Shown piece by piece: positions 7,370-16,803 of a DNA stretch of 22,199 nt; the stretch's first letter is position 1; every line of letters starts with the position of its first letter. The notes under the pieces were generated by a model, which worked only from the letters and a program-made list of their open reading frames with translations, did no database searches and was not told where the DNA came from. The position numbers were made by a program, and so were the translations under genes. Source of the stretch: Candidatus Hydrogenedentota bacterium (GTDB lineage Bacteria > Hydrogenedentota > Hydrogenedentia > Hydrogenedentiales > CAITNO01); assembly GCA_903922535.1 (NCBI GenBank), contig CAIXUF010001326.1:1-22199 (forward strand), given 5' to 3'.

Positions 7370-8155
7370 TTAGCGGGCACCCATCGGGTAGGCAACCGCC
7401 TGAATCGCCCGGGAAACGGCCTCGCTGCGCGCGACAATCTGATAGGAGCCGTCCGGTTGCGGCGCGGCCGAGCCGGCACCCGCGAAGCATTTCCCCGCCC
7501 GTTTCACACCGCTCATGTCCCAGTCCACCGAGATTTCTGAGGAGTCCGCGAGCGCGGCCATGCCCCGGGCCTCCGAGCCGTCGGTGAAGGCGGCGACAAA
7601 CCGGACTTTTGTGTCTTCAAGCAGGGCATGGGCGGCGCCCACAAAACGCTCGTTGGTGCCGACTTTCTCAAACAGCGCAAAGTAGCCGTTGGGGGCCGGG
7701 TTGCTGGGAGGGTTGAGCCGGGCGGTTTCCGCCTCGCTTTCCGTGGGGAACTGGCCCTTGAGTTCCGCGGCCAGCGCGTCATAGCCGGCCTTTTCCGATG
7801 CCCAGAACTTGGCGGGATGAACAGGGCCTGTGGTCGCCGCCCCGCCCGTGGAATCCGTCGCCGAGCCGGGTGCCGAAAACCCCATGATTCTGCCGGCGTT
7901 CATGCCAATCCATATCACAACAAGAATGCCCACAACGGTCAGCACACTGCCGAGCCGGGAGCGCCGTTTCGTCGCCTCCTCCTCACCGGTGAGTTTTTGG
8001 TCGGCGGCAAGCCGCAACAAGCGCTGGTCACGCAGGTTGTTTCCGCAACCTTTGCAGATGAGTGTCCCTTCCGGATTGACACGGCCGCAGCCGCCGCACA
8101 CTGCGTCGGCGTCTATGGCCTCTTTGTACTCGTGGGCAAACGGATCATCTTTCAT
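7370..8155 (-). CDS. Zinc-ribbon protein with one membrane segment
   Basis: This 261-aa protein has an N-terminal zinc ribbon (C20-x2-C23 and C34-x2-C37), a basic charged linker, and one hydrophobic segment at about 70-88. A low-complexity Gly/Ser/Thr/Ala linker follows, then a soluble domain of about 150 residues. The layout suggests a cytoplasmic ribbon tethering an extracytoplasmic C-terminal domain, though topology is inferred. I do not recognise the C-terminal domain. Similar zinc-ribbon membrane proteins are usually annotated as hypothetical. It lies between the coiled-coil membrane protein and ftsY on the same strand, 106 nt before ftsY, and is probably part of the same transcription run. 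Confidence 0.8.
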   Translation of the reverse strand: MKDDPFAHEYKEAIDADAVCGGCGRVNPEGTLICKGCGNNLRDQRLLRLAADQKLTGEEEATKRRSRLGSVLTVVGILVVIWIGMNAGRIMGFSAPGSATDSTGGAATTGPVHPAKFWASEKAGYDALAAELKGQFPTESEAETARLNPPSNPAPNGYFALFEKVGTNERFVGAAHALLEDTKVRFVAAFTDGSEARGMAALADSSEISVDWDMSGVKRAGKCFAGAGSAAPQPDGSYQIVARSEAVSRAIQAVAYPMGAR

Positions 8156-8268
8156 AAAACCGGCCCCTTGCTTTACCCTGATTTTCGCATAATACGAAGG
8201 ATTTGTCGAGATATTTTATTACACCGTGCGGATTTGGCGCAATGCCTCCACCGCCCGCCGGAAAGGGC

Positions 8269-9369
8269 TTAGAACCGGAAACGGGTACGCCTCCGATGGG
8301 ATCGCAGGGCATAGGGTGCGGCCGCATCCATGTCGTTTTCCGCAGAATCGTCTCCGCCGTCCGCACGCTCCAAAACGCCTCCGACACTGGCGGACACGAT
8401 GGGCTCCAGAGCGCGGTCGTTGCCCGGTTCTTCGCTGGCAATCAGTGCCAGACGCGGTTCCGGGAAGGGTTCAATACGGATTTGCTTCTTTTCCGGCTTG
8501 CGTCCGGGCACCATCGAATAGCCGATAATGTCGCCCAAGTCGAGCAGAAAGGCGGTGAGCAGGATGAAGATTTCCTTGAATCCGACCGATTTATAGTCGA
8601 ACAGCTTCTCGAAGACGGCAAAGAGCGGATTCTCTGTTTTGACCAGGTCGGGCAGGGGTATGCCCGAAATGCCAGATAAATCCTTGACAATAACGCGCAG
8701 TTCAGCCTGTGTTTTGTCAATATCTTCCAGTTTCTGCGGAACTTCACTGCGCAGCAGGGTGTCGGCCTCTTTCTTGGTGTCCAATGCCTCCTCAACGGCC
8801 TTCAGATCCACCTGGGCTGTCTTTTGAAGCACGTTGAGCTTGTAATCCTCTTCTTTTGCGTTTGTGCCGTAGCCGGCGGGGGCCTTGCGCAGCCCTTTCA
8901 CCTCCGAATCCAGTTCTCCCTCCTGCTTGGCGACGGAGCGCAGCAACACCGTCCTGCGCTCTCCCAGCACCCCCTGTGCCTCACCCAGGAATTTCTCATA
9001 AGTGCTTCGCATGCGGTCATTTGAGTAGCGCAGGTAGAAATCCCGGTCCGCTGTGCGGTACAGCACGTCCACGTTGAACGCGATGGAGATAAAGGCAACG
9101 ATGGTCATGCCGAGCACACCCAGGAGGTTGAGCCGCTTGTGGCCGCCGATAATCGACAGTTTGAGGGCAAACAGCATCAGGCCGATGGCAACCGCAAGGC
9201 CCAGCGCCATGACGGAACACTGCCAAACCACCCCCTCGGTGATGGGAATGGCCACTTTGGGCTCGGGCAGGATGGAATCGGTCAGACTGGCGTAGGTGGT
9301 ATAGACCGAGACCACCGTCAGCAGCACCATCGCGATGCAGAAGATGATTCGTGACGGAAGATTGTTCAT
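8269..9369 (-). CDS. Four-segment membrane protein with long coiled coil, function unknown
   Basis: I place the start at the ATG at 9369 (MNNLPSRII), giving 366 aa. An upstream extension reading across to 10608 would run antisense through the next gene and is not credible. AGGA lies 8 nt before this ATG. Hydrophobic segments fall at about 7-28, 48-70, 80-103 and 266-286. Between the third and fourth lies a charged helical region (about 115-230) of coiled-coil character, rich in Lys, Glu and Leu. The tail is acidic, then ends in a basic RSHRRRTRFRF stretch. The layout is loosely like DUF4407-type membrane proteins, but I cannot claim family membership. It is divergent from the Tat-exported gene at 9532. 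Confidence 0.8.
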   Translation of the reverse strand: MNNLPSRIIFCIAMVLLTVVSVYTTYASLTDSILPEPKVAIPITEGVVWQCSVMALGLAVAIGLMLFALKLSIIGGHKRLNLLGVLGMTIVAFISIAFNVDVLYRTADRDFYLRYSNDRMRSTYEKFLGEAQGVLGERRTVLLRSVAKQEGELDSEVKGLRKAPAGYGTNAKEEDYKLNVLQKTAQVDLKAVEEALDTKKEADTLLRSEVPQKLEDIDKTQAELRVIVKDLSGISGIPLPDLVKTENPLFAVFEKLFDYKSVGFKEIFILLTAFLLDLGDIIGYSMVPGRKPEKKQIRIEPFPEPRLALIASEEPGNDRALEPIVSASVGGVLERADGGDDSAENDMDAAAPYALRSHRRRTRFRF

Positions 9370-9472
9370 TGTATGAGTCCTGACATTTATAAATGGACGG
9401 AAAACTTCACCGCCGGTAGAATACACCCAATCCGGCAAAGGTTCCAGCGCCACGCAAACCGGCAGGACTGTC

Positions 9473-9501
9473 TTGACCATTCTGCCCGCAAAGGTGATAT
9501 C
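9473..9501 (+). promoter_or_regulatory. Candidate promoter for the Tat-exported protein gene
   Basis: TTGACC (9473-9478) is a five-of-six match to the -35 consensus. GATATC (9496-9501) follows at 17 nt as a moderate -10, with TGATAT at 16 nt as an alternative. The ribosome site AAAGGAG (9517-9523) sits 8 nt before the ATG at 9532. The stretch 9370-9531 is the shared upstream region of two divergent genes; no good promoter was found for the minus-strand gene. Confidence 0.45.
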
Positions 9502-9531
9502 CTGAGACAATACCTCAAAGGAGCCGAAATC

Positions 9532-11664
9532 ATGTCCAACCCCACGCGCAGAAGCATCCTTAAACTGGGCATTGTCGGCACTCCCGCCGCGTCCCTGCTT
9601 GCGAACATGCTGGCCGCGGCCGGCAATGCCGCGGACGCCGCAGCCTCTCCCGCGACCCAACCCGCAGTCCCCACCTCCATTGAGAAGGCGTCGGTCTGCT
9701 TTCGGATTGGCCAGCCCATCTGGTCGGACGAGGCCCGTTTCAATGAACTCCTGGATCTTTTCGACGCCCACCACGGGGTCACGGACGAGATCACGCTGTT
9801 CACGTCCGAGACGCACCCGCCCCTTCCCCTGGAGGTGATGCTGCGGCGTGTTCCCGTGCTTCAGGCCCGAATGGAGGCCGCGCGCGCCCGTGGCTACCGT
9901 TCGGGCGTCAACGTGCTCGCCACACTCGGGCACCATGAGGAAAACCTGGCCAACTCGCTTTCGGACGGGTACACCCCGATGACCGACCCCGGCGGCAGTG
10001 TCTGCCGCGGGTCGCTCTGCCCCAATGACCCGCATCTGCAGGAGTATATCGCCCAGGTCTACGAGGCCGTCGCCTCGGTCCATCCCGACTACATCTGGAT
10101 TGACGACGATGTGCGCCTCTTCGGGCACATGCCCGTCATGGCCTGCTGTTTCTGCGACAGGTGCGTCGCGCTGTTTTCGAAGCGTTCCGGAACCTCCTTC
10201 ACGCGCGAGGGTCTCGTCGCCGCACTGGGCGCCGGTCCGCTTGAGGAGCGCCTTAAACTCCGCCGCGCCTTCCTGCAGCACAACCGCGACACGATCAGCG
10301 ACCTCTTCAGGCTCATTGAGGCCACGGTCCACAAGGCGGCGCCCGGTCTTCCCCTGGGATTCATGACGGGCGACCGTTTCTACGAAGGATATGGCTTTGA
10401 CACCTGGGCCGGGGTGCTGGCGGGTCCGTCGGAGTCGCCCGTGCTGTGGCGTCCCGGCGGCGGGGCCTACCATGAAGGCCGACTCGACGACTTTCCCGAC
10501 AAAGCCCACGCGATGGGCCGCCAGATCTCCGTGTTGCCGGCCAGAGTGCAGTGCATCCAGTCGGAGGTCGAAAGCTTTCCCTATCAACGCCTCAAGAAGA
10601 GCATTCACGCCACGTCAATGGAAGCCGCCGCCTACATCGCCGCGGGCTGCACCGGCGCGGCCTTCAACGTCATGTCACAGTACGATGAGCCTCTCGACGA
10701 ATTTGCGCCCCTGGTGGCAGGGTTGAAGGACGCGCGCCCGTTTCTCGATCTGCTCGCAAGCCACCTCGGGCGCTTCGCGCCGTCGGGCATCCACAGCGGA
10801 TGGGTCAGGGACAGCTACGCGGCATCCAATCCGGACGGTGCATGGTTGTCGGGACCGGGCGCGCCGGGAAACTGCAATGAGATCTGGGCGACGGGGCTGC
10901 CCGCCGCATACAGCGCCGCCCATGCGCCCGTGACGGCGTTCTCCGGCGACATGGTTCTCGCCCTGAGCGAGGAGGAACTCCGGACGGCGCTGGCCAAGGG
11001 CGTATATCTCGACGGGCCAGCATTGACGCGCCTGAACGACATGGGCTATGCGGACCTTACCGGATTCGCAGTGGAAAAGACGCTTCACATCGACTGCATT
11101 GAGGAGATGACCGACCATCCCCTTAACGGGGCGTTCGCGACACGCCGTCGCAACGGCCGCCAGTCCTTCTGGAAATGCCCGACCCACCTTCTGCGGTCCA
11201 CATCCGCTAATGCGCGGTTCCTGTCCCGCTGCGTGGACTATACCTACGCTGAAGTGGCCCCGTGCTGCATGGGCGTGTTTGAAAACACGCTCGGCGGGCG
11301 CGTGTGCGTCGCCGGGTATTATCCGTGGGAGCAACTGCAGAACCTGAGCAAGGCGTCCCAGCTCAAATCCGTCATGCGCTGGCTCTCAAAAGACACGCTT
11401 CCCGCGTATGTCTCCTCGTTTCACCGGGTCAATCTGTGGCCCCGGGAAACCGCACCCGGACGGTACGCCATCGCCCTGCTGAACGCGTACCTGGATCCGG
11501 CCACTTCCCTGGAACTCCGCATCCGGACGGAGCGCGACACCCTTGAAGTCTTTGACAAAGCCTGCGCGCGGACAACGGTGCGCGCATTGGACAGACAGGA
11601 CGCCTATGCGCGGTTCGTGTTGCCGACGCTTCAACCCTGGGATATGGCCCTGGTCTCTGTGTAG
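9532..11664 (+). CDS. Tat-exported protein, probable TIM-barrel glycosidase-like
   Basis: The start at 9532 gives 710 aa with a twin-arginine signal (TRRSILKLG, then a hydrophobic stretch to about residue 35) and has AAAGGAG 8 nt upstream. The longer frame from 9373 would bury the signal peptide and is rejected. The mature part includes YIWIDDDVRLFGH (D191-D193), close to a cysteine cluster CCFCDRC (205-211). Such WIDDD and cysteine motifs occur in GH42-like or related TIM-barrel enzymes of environmental and gut bacteria, so a role on a carbohydrate outside the cytoplasm is likely. I cannot name the family or the catalytic residues. The next gene begins 43 nt downstream, so the two are probably an operon. 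Confidence 0.75.
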   Translation: MSNPTRRSILKLGIVGTPAASLLANMLAAAGNAADAAASPATQPAVPTSIEKASVCFRIGQPIWSDEARFNELLDLFDAHHGVTDEITLFTSETHPPLPLEVMLRRVPVLQARMEAARARGYRSGVNVLATLGHHEENLANSLSDGYTPMTDPGGSVCRGSLCPNDPHLQEYIAQVYEAVASVHPDYIWIDDDVRLFGHMPVMACCFCDRCVALFSKRSGTSFTREGLVAALGAGPLEERLKLRRAFLQHNRDTISDLFRLIEATVHKAAPGLPLGFMTGDRFYEGYGFDTWAGVLAGPSESPVLWRPGGGAYHEGRLDDFPDKAHAMGRQISVLPARVQCIQSEVESFPYQRLKKSIHATSMEAAAYIAAGCTGAAFNVMSQYDEPLDEFAPLVAGLKDARPFLDLLASHLGRFAPSGIHSGWVRDSYAASNPDGAWLSGPGAPGNCNEIWATGLPAAYSAAHAPVTAFSGDMVLALSEEELRTALAKGVYLDGPALTRLNDMGYADLTGFAVEKTLHIDCIEEMTDHPLNGAFATRRRNGRQSFWKCPTHLLRSTSANARFLSRCVDYTYAEVAPCCMGVFENTLGGRVCVAGYYPWEQLQNLSKASQLKSVMRWLSKDTLPAYVSSFHRVNLWPRETAPGRYAIALLNAYLDPATSLELRIRTERDTLEVFDKACARTTVRALDRQDAYARFVLPTLQPWDMALVSV

Positions 11665-11707
11665 GCCCTCTGGCAAAACCAACGGCGGGAAGAAAAGAGG
11701 TGGACGC

Positions 11708-14053
11708 ATGCTGGCTCATGTCGCTCTTGTTTGCTTCGTATTCTGTCAGATGGACGTGTCGGGAACAGCGCCCACGGAACCGGCGGGCGTGATCAACGTG
11801 CAGAACGATCAATGCCGGATCATCTTCGACCGCGCCAACGGCGCACTGCGCGGCATCGCGAACCTGCCCCTGAACGACGCGTGTCTCAAGGAGGGCAACG
11901 CCGACGGGATGCCGTTCCGCGTTTACCTCGATTTCACGAAGGAGTACGAACTGGGCGACGACCCGGCAGCGATCAGCAAGACCACACTGCAGCCGTCCAC
12001 GTGCCGCCTAACGGGCGTGCAGCCGGAGGATCGGGCGCTTACGCTCGAATACGAGGGCCATGCCCTGGCGATGCGTCTGCATGTGGCGCTGGAGGAGCAC
12101 ACGGGTGTTTCGGAATGGACGCTTCGCATCACCAACACCGGCGCGGAACCCCAACAGATTCTCCCCTGTTTCCCCTGTCTGAGCGGCGTGCGCCTCGGCC
12201 CCGACGCGTTGGGCAATCTGGCCACGGTGATGAGCCAGGGTGGGATGACCGGGCCTGCCTGGCAACATCACGGCGGCATGGTGGGAAACGGGGGCGAGAT
12301 GTCGATGCAGTGGCACGCGATTTGGGACCCCGCAACGCGGAGCGCGCTGGCCCTCCTCTTCATGGACCCCGATGCCAAGGCGAAACAGCTCGTCCTCGAC
12401 CAGCCCGACATTTCGCTGCGCTATTTCCCGCCCGCCACGCTTGCGCCCGGGGCCTCTCTTGATCTGCCGCCCGTGAAACTGCTTGTCTACAACGGCGACT
12501 GGCGTCCCGCCGCACGGGCCTACCGCGCCTGGTACGACAAGGCATTCAAGCACGCGACGCCGCCCGCGTGGTTCGGGGACATCGGCGGCTGGGACGGCCG
12601 CCATTTCAAGAAGGCGGAGCCCGGCGTGAGCCCCGTTGGCGGCATGCTCGACAGTTTTCGTGACCTACCCCGCGCGGTCTTGCACGCACCCATAGACAAC
12701 ATTGAGTATGCGTTCTACAGCCGCGGTTCGATGCTTTACGGCACGCACACCGACGGCGACAACATCGTCCGGGAGGACTTGGGCGGTGCGGAAGCGCTGC
12801 AGGACGGCATTGCGGGCGTGCACCGACTGGGACTGCGCACGACGCTGTACATAGAGGGCTACATCGTCCATAAGGACAGTGATCTGGCCAAGTCAGGCCG
12901 GGCCGAACGGTGGTCCGTGATGCACAAGGACGGCGGCATCACGGGCGGTTACACCAAGCAGGGCTTCTATCACATGTGTCCCGGCTGCGCCGAATGGCAG
13001 GACTATCTCGCCGCGATGGCGGCGCGGCTCCTGCGTGAGACGGGCGCCGACGGTGTGCGTCTCGATTCGCTCGGGTTTTACTTCCTGCCGTGCTACAACC
13101 CCGCACATGGGCATGCCACGCCCTTTGGCTACAACGAATGGATGAAGCAACTGCTTGCGAAGGTGCGCGAGGCGACGCTCGCGGTCAACCCGGAGGCGTT
13201 GCTGACCACCGAAGCACCCGTGGACTGGTACGGTCAGTGGTTTCACGGCGCGCTGACGCAGAAGTATCCGCGGGATCTGCCGTTGATGCGCGCGGCCGTG
13301 GCACCGTACCGCCCCATCGCGTACAGTCCCGGCGGATCGGTCTGGGCCAGTATCTCGGGGCTGGCCGGCGGGCGGACAGGCGGGGGGCCGGACCTGGAGA
13401 CACTCGAAGGCAACTGGCTGTGCGCGCGTTTCCCGGTACGCGAGGCGCTGACTGAAGGCACGGTGGCCCACGAGGATCCCAAGACCTCCGATCCGGAAAT
13501 CGTCACGCGGATGTTCCAGGGTGAGGACGGCTGCCGGGTAATCATTGCAGTGCGCCCGGCGTGCCAGGACGCGTTTGAATGGCCCGCGGGCAGCGGGCTG
13601 TCCACGCGGCACAAAAGCTACATCCTGACGGCGCGCGGACTGCCGCGTTCGCCGCTCCGGGCAACGCTGTGTGATGTTGAAACGCTGGCCTGGAAGCCGC
13701 TCGAACTGGAACAGAACGAGGACTTGGTTCGTGTGCGGCTTGACACGAACTGGGCAATGATCGTGCTGACTCCCCCGCAGGGCCGGGACATCATCGATTT
13801 CGACCCGCTGCCAACGACGGCGGCGGGAGGCCGCGTGCCCATAAGGTTGACGGCAGTGACCGGCGGAACGGAACCTGGAATTCTGCCGCCGATTTTGGTG
13901 CAGGTTCCGGGGATGAAAACAGCCTCTCCGAGTCCCGCCTTGCCGGGCAGTGCCGCCGTGGTCGTCCCGCAGGACACGCTTCCGGGCCTCTACACGGTGA
14001 CGGTCTCGGGGGAGCGGGCCTTCAGCACGAGACGCTATCTCAAGGTTGAGTGA
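11708..14053 (+). CDS. Secreted glycoside-hydrolase-like protein (resembles DUF6259)
   Basis: The ATG at 11708 has AGAGG 7 nt upstream and gives 781 aa; the open frame to the left overlaps the previous gene and is not used. The N-terminus (LAHVALVCFVFC) is a short hydrophobic, probably secretory segment. Residues about 28-270 look like a beta-sandwich, and the centre like a TIM barrel, with TGADGVRLDSLGF (D453) and LLTTEAPVDWYG (E502, D506). These acidic positions are my inferred candidates for catalysis by analogy with GH36-like and DUF6259 proteins. The C-terminal part is beta-rich. Its close spacing behind the Tat-exported gene suggests a shared substrate pathway. The exact substrate cannot be read from the sequence. 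Confidence 0.72.
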   Translation: MLAHVALVCFVFCQMDVSGTAPTEPAGVINVQNDQCRIIFDRANGALRGIANLPLNDACLKEGNADGMPFRVYLDFTKEYELGDDPAAISKTTLQPSTCRLTGVQPEDRALTLEYEGHALAMRLHVALEEHTGVSEWTLRITNTGAEPQQILPCFPCLSGVRLGPDALGNLATVMSQGGMTGPAWQHHGGMVGNGGEMSMQWHAIWDPATRSALALLFMDPDAKAKQLVLDQPDISLRYFPPATLAPGASLDLPPVKLLVYNGDWRPAARAYRAWYDKAFKHATPPAWFGDIGGWDGRHFKKAEPGVSPVGGMLDSFRDLPRAVLHAPIDNIEYAFYSRGSMLYGTHTDGDNIVREDLGGAEALQDGIAGVHRLGLRTTLYIEGYIVHKDSDLAKSGRAERWSVMHKDGGITGGYTKQGFYHMCPGCAEWQDYLAAMAARLLRETGADGVRLDSLGFYFLPCYNPAHGHATPFGYNEWMKQLLAKVREATLAVNPEALLTTEAPVDWYGQWFHGALTQKYPRDLPLMRAAVAPYRPIAYSPGGSVWASISGLAGGRTGGGPDLETLEGNWLCARFPVREALTEGTVAHEDPKTSDPEIVTRMFQGEDGCRVIIAVRPACQDAFEWPAGSGLSTRHKSYILTARGLPRSPLRATLCDVETLAWKPLELEQNEDLVRVRLDTNWAMIVLTPPQGRDIIDFDPLPTTAAGGRVPIRLTAVTGGTEPGILPPILVQVPGMKTASPSPALPGSAAVVVPQDTLPGLYTVTVSGERAFSTRRYLKVE

Positions 14054-14182
14054 TCCTCCCTTTTCCGGTGCCGTGAAAGAGGACGGCAATGTGTGGACCC
14101 CGACAAAGCACAGGGTGAATACAGAAACCCGGACAGAACTGCCGGGCCCTGTCCTGAACTCCCGAGAACTCCCAAGAACGGA

Positions 14183-14211
14183 TTGCCAAACTTCCGCTCC
14201 TGCTATATACT
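14183..14211 (+). promoter_or_regulatory. Promoter of the pseudopilin gene
   Basis: TTGCCA (14183-14188) and TATACT (14206-14211) are separated by 17 nt and each matches the sigma-70 consensus at five of six positions. A strong AAGGAG ribosome site (14254-14259) follows, 8 nt before the ATG. The gene is therefore probably transcribed independently of the enzymes upstream. The rest of 14054-14267 shows nothing else recognisable. Confidence 0.65.
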
Positions 14212-14267
14212 GTTTTTGCTTGTGACGGGCACGGGCAAGGCATCATCATAAACAAGGAGCCGGAATC

Positions 14268-15269
14268 ATGGTTTCTGGAAGGCGCAATGGATTCACCCTG
14301 ATTGAACTGTTGGTTGTGATTGCGATCATCGGCATCCTGGCGGCGATCCTGCTGCCGGCGCTGGCCCGCGCGCGCGAAGCGGCGCGGCGATCAAGCTGCC
14401 AGAACAATCTCAAGCAATGGGGGCTGGTCTTCAAGATGTACAGCGGCGAATCGCCGGGACAAAAGTTCCCGCCGGTGCTCGCGCGCGACGCGGCGCGCCC
14501 CGTATTCTACAGTCCCGGCAACTCCGCCGCCGGGCCGACAACGGGGTCGAGTTCCATAGGATTCAGCATGATGCCGGGGCCGGACGCCGTGGCGGTGTAT
14601 CCCGAATACTGCACCGATTACAAGATCGCCTTCTGTCCGTCATCCTCGCAGTACACCCCGAAGAATGCCGAGTTCTCCGACGGCAAGAGCTGCTTCGGCC
14701 ACATGGCCAACGACCTTCAGCGCTGCGCCGGCTCTGCGGGCACGTGCTACACCTACCTGGGCTGGGTGATCGACCGTGCCGACTACGACCCCAACCGCCT
14801 GCCCTTCTCCCTGTCGCTGCCCGACCCCATCGGGACCCTGTCCGGCCCCAAGCAGGTTGCCTATACCGTGATGAAGATCCTGCTTCCGCATATCGGCAAC
14901 GGCGCCGGCATCGAGAAGGATGTGGACAACGATGTCGATTTGTCCACATGGGCCACGACGGACGCCGACTGTCCGTGCGGCAACGGCGGCAACAACACGG
15001 TCTATCGCCTGCGCGAGGGCGTGGAGCGTTTCATGATCACCGACATCAACAACGCGGGCGGCTCGTCAAAGGCGCAGAGTAGCATCTGGATCATGTTCGA
15101 CCGGCTCGCCACCAACGCGAAGGACTTCAACCACATCCCCGGCGGGGCAAACGTCCTTTACATGGACGGGCACACCGACTTCCAGAGGTACGACAAAAAA
15201 GGTCCCGCGCCGGCCAACGGCGACGTTGCGAACATCATTGGCGCGGTAACCTCCGGGCTGGGTGTGTAA
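14268..15269 (+). CDS. Type II secretion/type IV pilin-like protein (DUF1559-like pseudopilin)
   Basis: This 333-aa protein has a textbook class III signal: a short basic leader, prepilin-peptidase cleavage site after G8, then [18 protein letters not shown] with E13 as the mature Glu5, continuing into a long amphipathic helix with [18 protein letters not shown]. The C-terminal part ends in [19 protein letters not shown], a motif shared by the large pseudopilin families expanded in Planctomycetes, Verrucomicrobia, Lentisphaerae and Hydrogenedentes. Genomes of that kind carry dozens to hundreds of copies, often beside secreted enzymes. The role is probably surface or secretion-related but unproven. 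Several cysteines in the middle (such as those near CTDYKIAFC) may form disulfides. Confidence 0.93.
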   Translation: MVSGRRNGFTLIELLVVIAIIGILAAILLPALARAREAARRSSCQNNLKQWGLVFKMYSGESPGQKFPPVLARDAARPVFYSPGNSAAGPTTGSSSIGFSMMPGPDAVAVYPEYCTDYKIAFCPSSSQYTPKNAEFSDGKSCFGHMANDLQRCAGSAGTCYTYLGWVIDRADYDPNRLPFSLSLPDPIGTLSGPKQVAYTVMKILLPHIGNGAGIEKDVDNDVDLSTWATTDADCPCGNGGNNTVYRLREGVERFMITDINNAGGSSKAQSSIWIMFDRLATNAKDFNHIPGGANVLYMDGHTDFQRYDKKGPAPANGDVANIIGAVTSGLGV

Positions 15270-15310
15270 GGGATTTCGGTCAGGACTGTTCGGCGGGCGG
15301 AAAGCGGTCA

Positions 15311-15332
15311 GGGGAAATGTTGCCGTTTCCCC
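15311..15332. terminator. Hairpin between convergent genes, possible bidirectional terminator
   Basis: GGGGAAA (15311-15317) and TTTCCCC (15326-15332) form a perfect 7-bp stem with an 8-nt loop, located between the end of the pseudopilin gene and the end of the convergent minus-strand gene. No clear T run follows on either side, so termination strength is doubtful; position is the main argument. Confidence 0.45.
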
Positions 15333-15352
15333 CCGGTCTTCCATGCGGGCGT

Positions 15353-16504
15353 TTACAGCGCTCCAGTGGAATGTTGCGGCTCTGTCTTGGATGTCCGCAG
15401 CACCGCACCGGGTTCAAGTTTCTCCGCAAGCGAGAGCATTGCCCAGCAGGTCAGTTCCCATGTGGTCAGATGTGTCAGATCAGGCGTGTCCGGATTGGAC
15501 AGCAACGCCGCGACATAGTTGAGTTCCTGGTCGGCGGCGGCGTTCAACTCCTGGTGCTGGGTCGGCTTTTGCGCCAGCAGGTACATGATGTAGGGCATGC
15601 CGGACATGTACGTCGCCTCTTTGAGATAGTCCCAACGTGTCGCCGCGCCCCGCCCTTTCTGGTTTTCACCCAGCCACTTTAGCGCAACTTCGATCTGCGG
15701 CAGGGCGTCCTTGCATTCGTCCGCCTCCAGGCAATGAAGCGCTGTAGCGAAGAATTCCCCGCAATAGAACACAACGCCCGGCGCGCTCTCCTCGAAAGAA
15801 ATGTGTTCCGCCTTCCGCATGTCCTGGTGCGCGAGCCAATCCAATGCGCGCAGCCCGGCCTTCCTGTATTGGGGATCGCGCGTCTCCGCGGACAAATGCA
15901 TCAGGAAGGTCCCGAATGTCGCGGTTGAACACCACCATTGGCCATCGAACGCGGACCAGATTCCGTCCGTGATGCCGCCGTCCTTGCCGGTGTAATTGTC
16001 CAGCACCAATTTGGCGTAGGCCTTGGCGGAGTCAAGATACCGTTCTTTGTCTTTCCCGTCCGCCCGAACGGCCACCGCCAGCACGCCCGCCCCAATCGAC
16101 CCGCTGTCCGCCACAAACCAGTCGTCCTGCTCCTTGCCGGGCTCACGGAAGTAGTTCAGGTAATAGGCCCCCTTCGGAATCATCCGATCCTGAAACGCCA
16201 CCACGCGATCCGCCCAGTGACGGCAGGTGTCCAGGTATTGGCGCTTGCCGGTCATGTCGTACGCCGCGCACAACGCCCGCACGGCGTATGCATCCTCAAA
16301 GAAGGGCGTGTGGTGCGTTTGGGGATCGGGCGTATCGCGATACTTCTCCTCGAAGGGCGTGATGTCCTTGCCGAGTTCCGAGCAGGCGCGGTCGCACATT
16401 TGAAGAAAGGTCTCTTTCAAATGGCCATCTGCGGGTGTCGGTCCCTCGGCGTGTGCGCAGACCATAATACTCCACACGATTAACGGGAACATCTTGTGTC
16501 GCAT
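15353..16504 (-). CDS. Exported alpha/alpha-barrel protein, glycosidase- or lyase-like
   Basis: This 383-aa protein starts with a probable Sec signal peptide (about 1-19, ending CAHAEG). The rest is helical, with Trp- and Tyr-rich motifs spaced like the hairpins of an alpha/alpha-toroid: FFEDAYAVRALCAAYDMTGK, WFVADSGSIGAG, FDGQWWCSTATFGTF and TYMSGMPYIMYLL. Six-hairpin glycosidases, uronyl hydrolases (GH88/GH105) and some polysaccharide lyases share this fold, and I cannot decide between them. GGAGGA lies upstream of the ATG. A second ATG four codons in (MFPLI) is an alternative start. The neighbouring GH95-like and GH9-like genes favour a role in extracellular polysaccharide breakdown. Confidence 0.7.
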   Translation of the reverse strand: MRHKMFPLIVWSIMVCAHAEGPTPADGHLKETFLQMCDRACSELGKDITPFEEKYRDTPDPQTHHTPFFEDAYAVRALCAAYDMTGKRQYLDTCRHWADRVVAFQDRMIPKGAYYLNYFREPGKEQDDWFVADSGSIGAGVLAVAVRADGKDKERYLDSAKAYAKLVLDNYTGKDGGITDGIWSAFDGQWWCSTATFGTFLMHLSAETRDPQYRKAGLRALDWLAHQDMRKAEHISFEESAPGVVFYCGEFFATALHCLEADECKDALPQIEVALKWLGENQKGRGAATRWDYLKEATYMSGMPYIMYLLAQKPTQHQELNAAADQELNYVAALLSNPDTPDLTHLTTWELTCWAMLSLAEKLEPGAVLRTSKTEPQHSTGAL

Positions 16505-16532
16505 GTCGGCGGTTCCTCCGTTTCACTCCAAT

Positions 16533-16778
16533 TCATATCCTGCCATAACGTGACCATGCCAAGTGATTGTTTGCCATATTGTACCAACCCACAAAGAGAG
16601 AGCAGAACTCCTCCGCATGGGTGCCTTCCTCGGTTCCGACGCAGCCGAGGCCCTGCACGTGGTTTGACCGGAAACGTGCCGTCGCTTGATCCAACAACCA
16701 AGGGGCGGCGTCTTTGCAATAGGTTTCGACGAATTTCTCGAACAGCGCCAGCCGTTCATAAGTCTCCAATACCAACAA
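16533..16778 (-). CDS. Small ORF or gene fragment, unknown
   Basis: An open frame of 81 codons starts at TTG 25 nt after the GH95-like stop; an in-frame TAG lies just upstream. The translation (LVLETYERLALFEKF near the start, then VGWYNMANNHLAW near the end) looks protein-like, with aromatic and charged residues in helical spacing, and its frame avoids the Arg/Pro/Ser bias of shadow frames. I recognise no family, and there is no good ribosome site. It may be a degraded 3' remnant of a larger gene. The stretch 16505-16803 otherwise holds only the ribosome site of the next gene. Confidence 0.35.
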   Translation of the reverse strand: MLVLETYERLALFEKFVETYCKDAAPWLLDQATARFRSNHVQGLGCVGTEEGTHAEEFCSLFVGWYNMANNHLAWSRYGRI

Positions 16779-16803
16779 ATAGGACTATCCGGGAGAACAG
16801 CCC

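Noticed and set aside
9370..10608. N-terminal extension of the minus-strand membrane protein to 779 aa
   Set aside because: It runs antisense through the Tat-exported gene and has the composition of a shadow frame; a good start with a ribosome site exists at 9369.
12893..14089. Minus-strand frame of 398 aa opposite the GH-like gene
   Set aside because: Arg/Pro/His-rich shadow translation of a GC-rich coding region with no motif.
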